A DNA stretch of 23,420 nt, taken from Acidobacteria bacterium AH-259-G07 (GTDB taxonomy: Bacteria; Acidobacteriota; UBA6911; RPQK01; JADFOI01). The stretch lies in assembly GCA_027717925.1 (NCBI GenBank), contig JALLON010000011.1, positions 1 through 23,420 on the forward strand, given 5' to 3'. Position numbers and translations under genes: made by a program. A model generated the notes under the pieces. It was given only the letters and a program-made list of their open reading frames with translations, did not search any database and was not told the DNA's origin. This document shows positions 22,192 to 23,420 of the stretch, one piece after another; position 1 is the stretch's first letter, and every line of letters begins with the position of its first letter.

Positions 22192-23420
22192 GCAACCGAG
22201 CACGCGGCGTTGCTGTCCGCTTTCTGGAGGATCTTTTCGAGCCTCCCAAACACATCGATTCACTTTCTCAAGATCCCGAGTTTTTGAGTCTGGATTCTCG
22301 TGATCGCCGTTTTGTCACCGAGCTGGTTTATGGTGTCCTGAGAAATCGGGAGCGTCTTGATCACCATCTCAGGAATCTCTCACAAATCCCACTTCACAAG
22401 TTGGACCCCGCTGTCCTGTGGATCCTGCGGGTGGCTCTTTATCAGGTTGAGTTTATGCGCATTCCCGACCATGCTGCGGTCCACGAGACGGTCGAATTGT
22501 GCCGGTATTTTGGTAAGACCTCCGCTGCCGGATTTGTCAATGCAATGCTGCGCAGCTTCTTGCGTGAGAAACCTCGACTCCCCGAAGGTCGATCCGCAAA
22601 TGCTTTAGCGGTACGTTTCAGCCATCCGCAGTGGTTGGTCAAGCGCTACTTGATACGCTACGGGGTGGATCAGACCGAAGAGTTGTTGGCCAGGAATAAT
22701 GAGCCACCGATGCCGTTTCTCTGGGTAAACATTTTTAAGACAAACTTGCAGTCCTTTTGCAGGCAGCTGGAAGAAGAGAAGATTCATTACAAAGTCTATT
22801 CCCAATTACCCAGCTGCGCAATCGTCCGTTCTCCGAGCTTCACTCAACATCGCACTTACCAGAAAGGTCTGTGCTTCTTTATGGATCCAGCCAGTCAGGA
22901 GGTTGCCTATCTGGCTAATGTGGGGAAGCATCGAGTGCTGGGTGATTTCTGTTGTGCTCCTGGAGGGAAATCTTTCATTCTGGCCTCGCAGAAAGCGAAG
23001 GGTTCAAAACTCTACTGTTGTGACGCGAGTTTTCGACGTCTGAAGGAGACACGAGAGCGGGCGAGGCTCCATCAGGTCCCAGACTTGAATTTTATCCATG
23101 CCGATCTTACGGCTGTGTTGCCCTTTCGAGAACCATTCGACTTCGTGCTTTTGGATGTTCCGTGCAGCGGTTTAGGGACACTGCGCTCCAATCCAGACAT
23201 CCGCTGGAAAATTTGCGAGCAGGATTTACAGCGCTTTCATTCCAAGCAGGTTTCGCTTTTACAAAACGGTTTTGCTGCCCTTCGAGAGGGTGGGGAACTG
23301 CTGTATGTGACTTGCTCGACAGAGCCTGAGGAAAACGAATCCGTGATCGAGGAGTTCCTGACCAGGCAAGGAAAAGCCTCGCTGATCGGTGATTTTCACC
23401 GCACTTTCCCAGCACCGCAT
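22188..23420 (+). CDS. rsmB: 16S rRNA (cytosine-967-C5)-methyltransferase, 3' end cut by window
   Basis: 411 codons, open to the window edge. The start is TTG at 22188, overlapping the fmt stop, with GGGAGAG 8 nt upstream; no better ATG gives the full N-terminal domain. Residues 1-140 resemble the NusB-like RNA-binding domain (VLWILRVALYQVEFM, AVHETVELCRYFGKTSAAGFVNAMLR as family landmarks, here abridged). The methyltransferase domain has the SAM motif CCAPGGKS (from 255), DVPCSGLGTLRSNPDIRW with Cys326, and VTCSTEPEENE with Cys376. The two cysteines are 50 residues apart, as in E. coli RsmB (Cys325 and Cys375). Only a short C-terminal piece is missing. Confidence 0.95.
   Translation, partial: MSNRARGVAVRFLEDLFEPPKHIDSLSQDPEFLSLDSRDRRFVTELVYGVLRNRERLDHHLRNLSQIPLHKLDPAVLWILRVALYQVEFMRIPDHAAVHETVELCRYFGKTSAAGFVNAMLRSFLREKPRLPEGRSANALAVRFSHPQWLVKRYLIRYGVDQTEELLARNNEPPMPFLWVNIFKTNLQSFCRQLEEEKIHYKVYSQLPSCAIVRSPSFTQHRTYQKGLCFFMDPASQEVAYLANVGKHRVLGDFCCAPGGKSFILASQKAKGSKLYCCDASFRRLKETRERARLHQVPDLNFIHADLTAVLPFREPFDFVLLDVPCSGLGTLRSNPDIRWKICEQDLQRFHSKQVSLLQNGFAALREGGELLYVTCSTEPEENESVIEEFLTRQGKASLIGDFHRTFPAPH

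Overview
The window reads as a chromosomal segment of a Gram-negative (two-membrane) bacterium. It carries an MlaE/F/D-type lipid transport operon, a Lol-like lipoprotein or lipid export operon, Tat- and lipoprotein-type secreted enzymes, and ordinary housekeeping genes. Gene content and the style of the dispersed palindromic repeats fit Acidobacteriota best, but this is inference. The sulfatase cluster would also suit Planctomycetota, Verrucomicrobiota or similar glycan degraders, and no rRNA or other decisive marker is present.

Layout. (1) 136-5727, minus strand: a four-gene glycan-degradation operon, in transcription order sulfatase, sulfatase, GH127-type beta-L-arabinofuranosidase lipoprotein, alpha/beta hydrolase. 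(2) 5728-6241: an intergenic stretch with no convincing gene. (3) 6242-10949: a nested mobile-element region. An IS4-family element with 19-bp perfect terminal inverted repeats is cut in two by a 3.4-kb element inserted inside the Y-R-E-K catalytic signature of its transposase. The inner element encodes, on the minus strand, a DUF5372-like protein, a helix-turn-helix protein, a small uncharacterised protein and a 698-aa large serine recombinase. It has a near-consensus sigma-70 promoter and a 23-bp-period direct repeat.

(4) 10999-15454, plus strand: a DedA/VTT membrane protein, a lipoprotein, a MacB/LolC-like permease, a LolD-like ATPase, an 87-aa membrane protein and a LolA-like periplasmic protein. 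Together they look like a compact envelope-export module. (5) 15435-19373, minus strand: mlaE, mlaF, mlaD-like and a CDP-alcohol phosphatidyltransferase, i.e. phospholipid transport next to phospholipid synthesis. The MlaF Walker B glutamate is replaced by serine, and the MlaD has a coiled coil inserted in its MCE domain plus five GEGT-type repeats. (6) 19416-19499: an 84-bp hairpin with perfect 39-bp arms between divergent genes. (7) 19553 to the right edge, plus strand: aroC, def, fmt and rsmB (cut by the window edge), tightly coupled by stop/start overlaps.

The most notable features are the nested insertion with its compact recombinase operon (including a possible -1 frameshift at an A8 run), the unusual Mla components, the Lol-like operon, and several classes of palindromic or tandem repeat.
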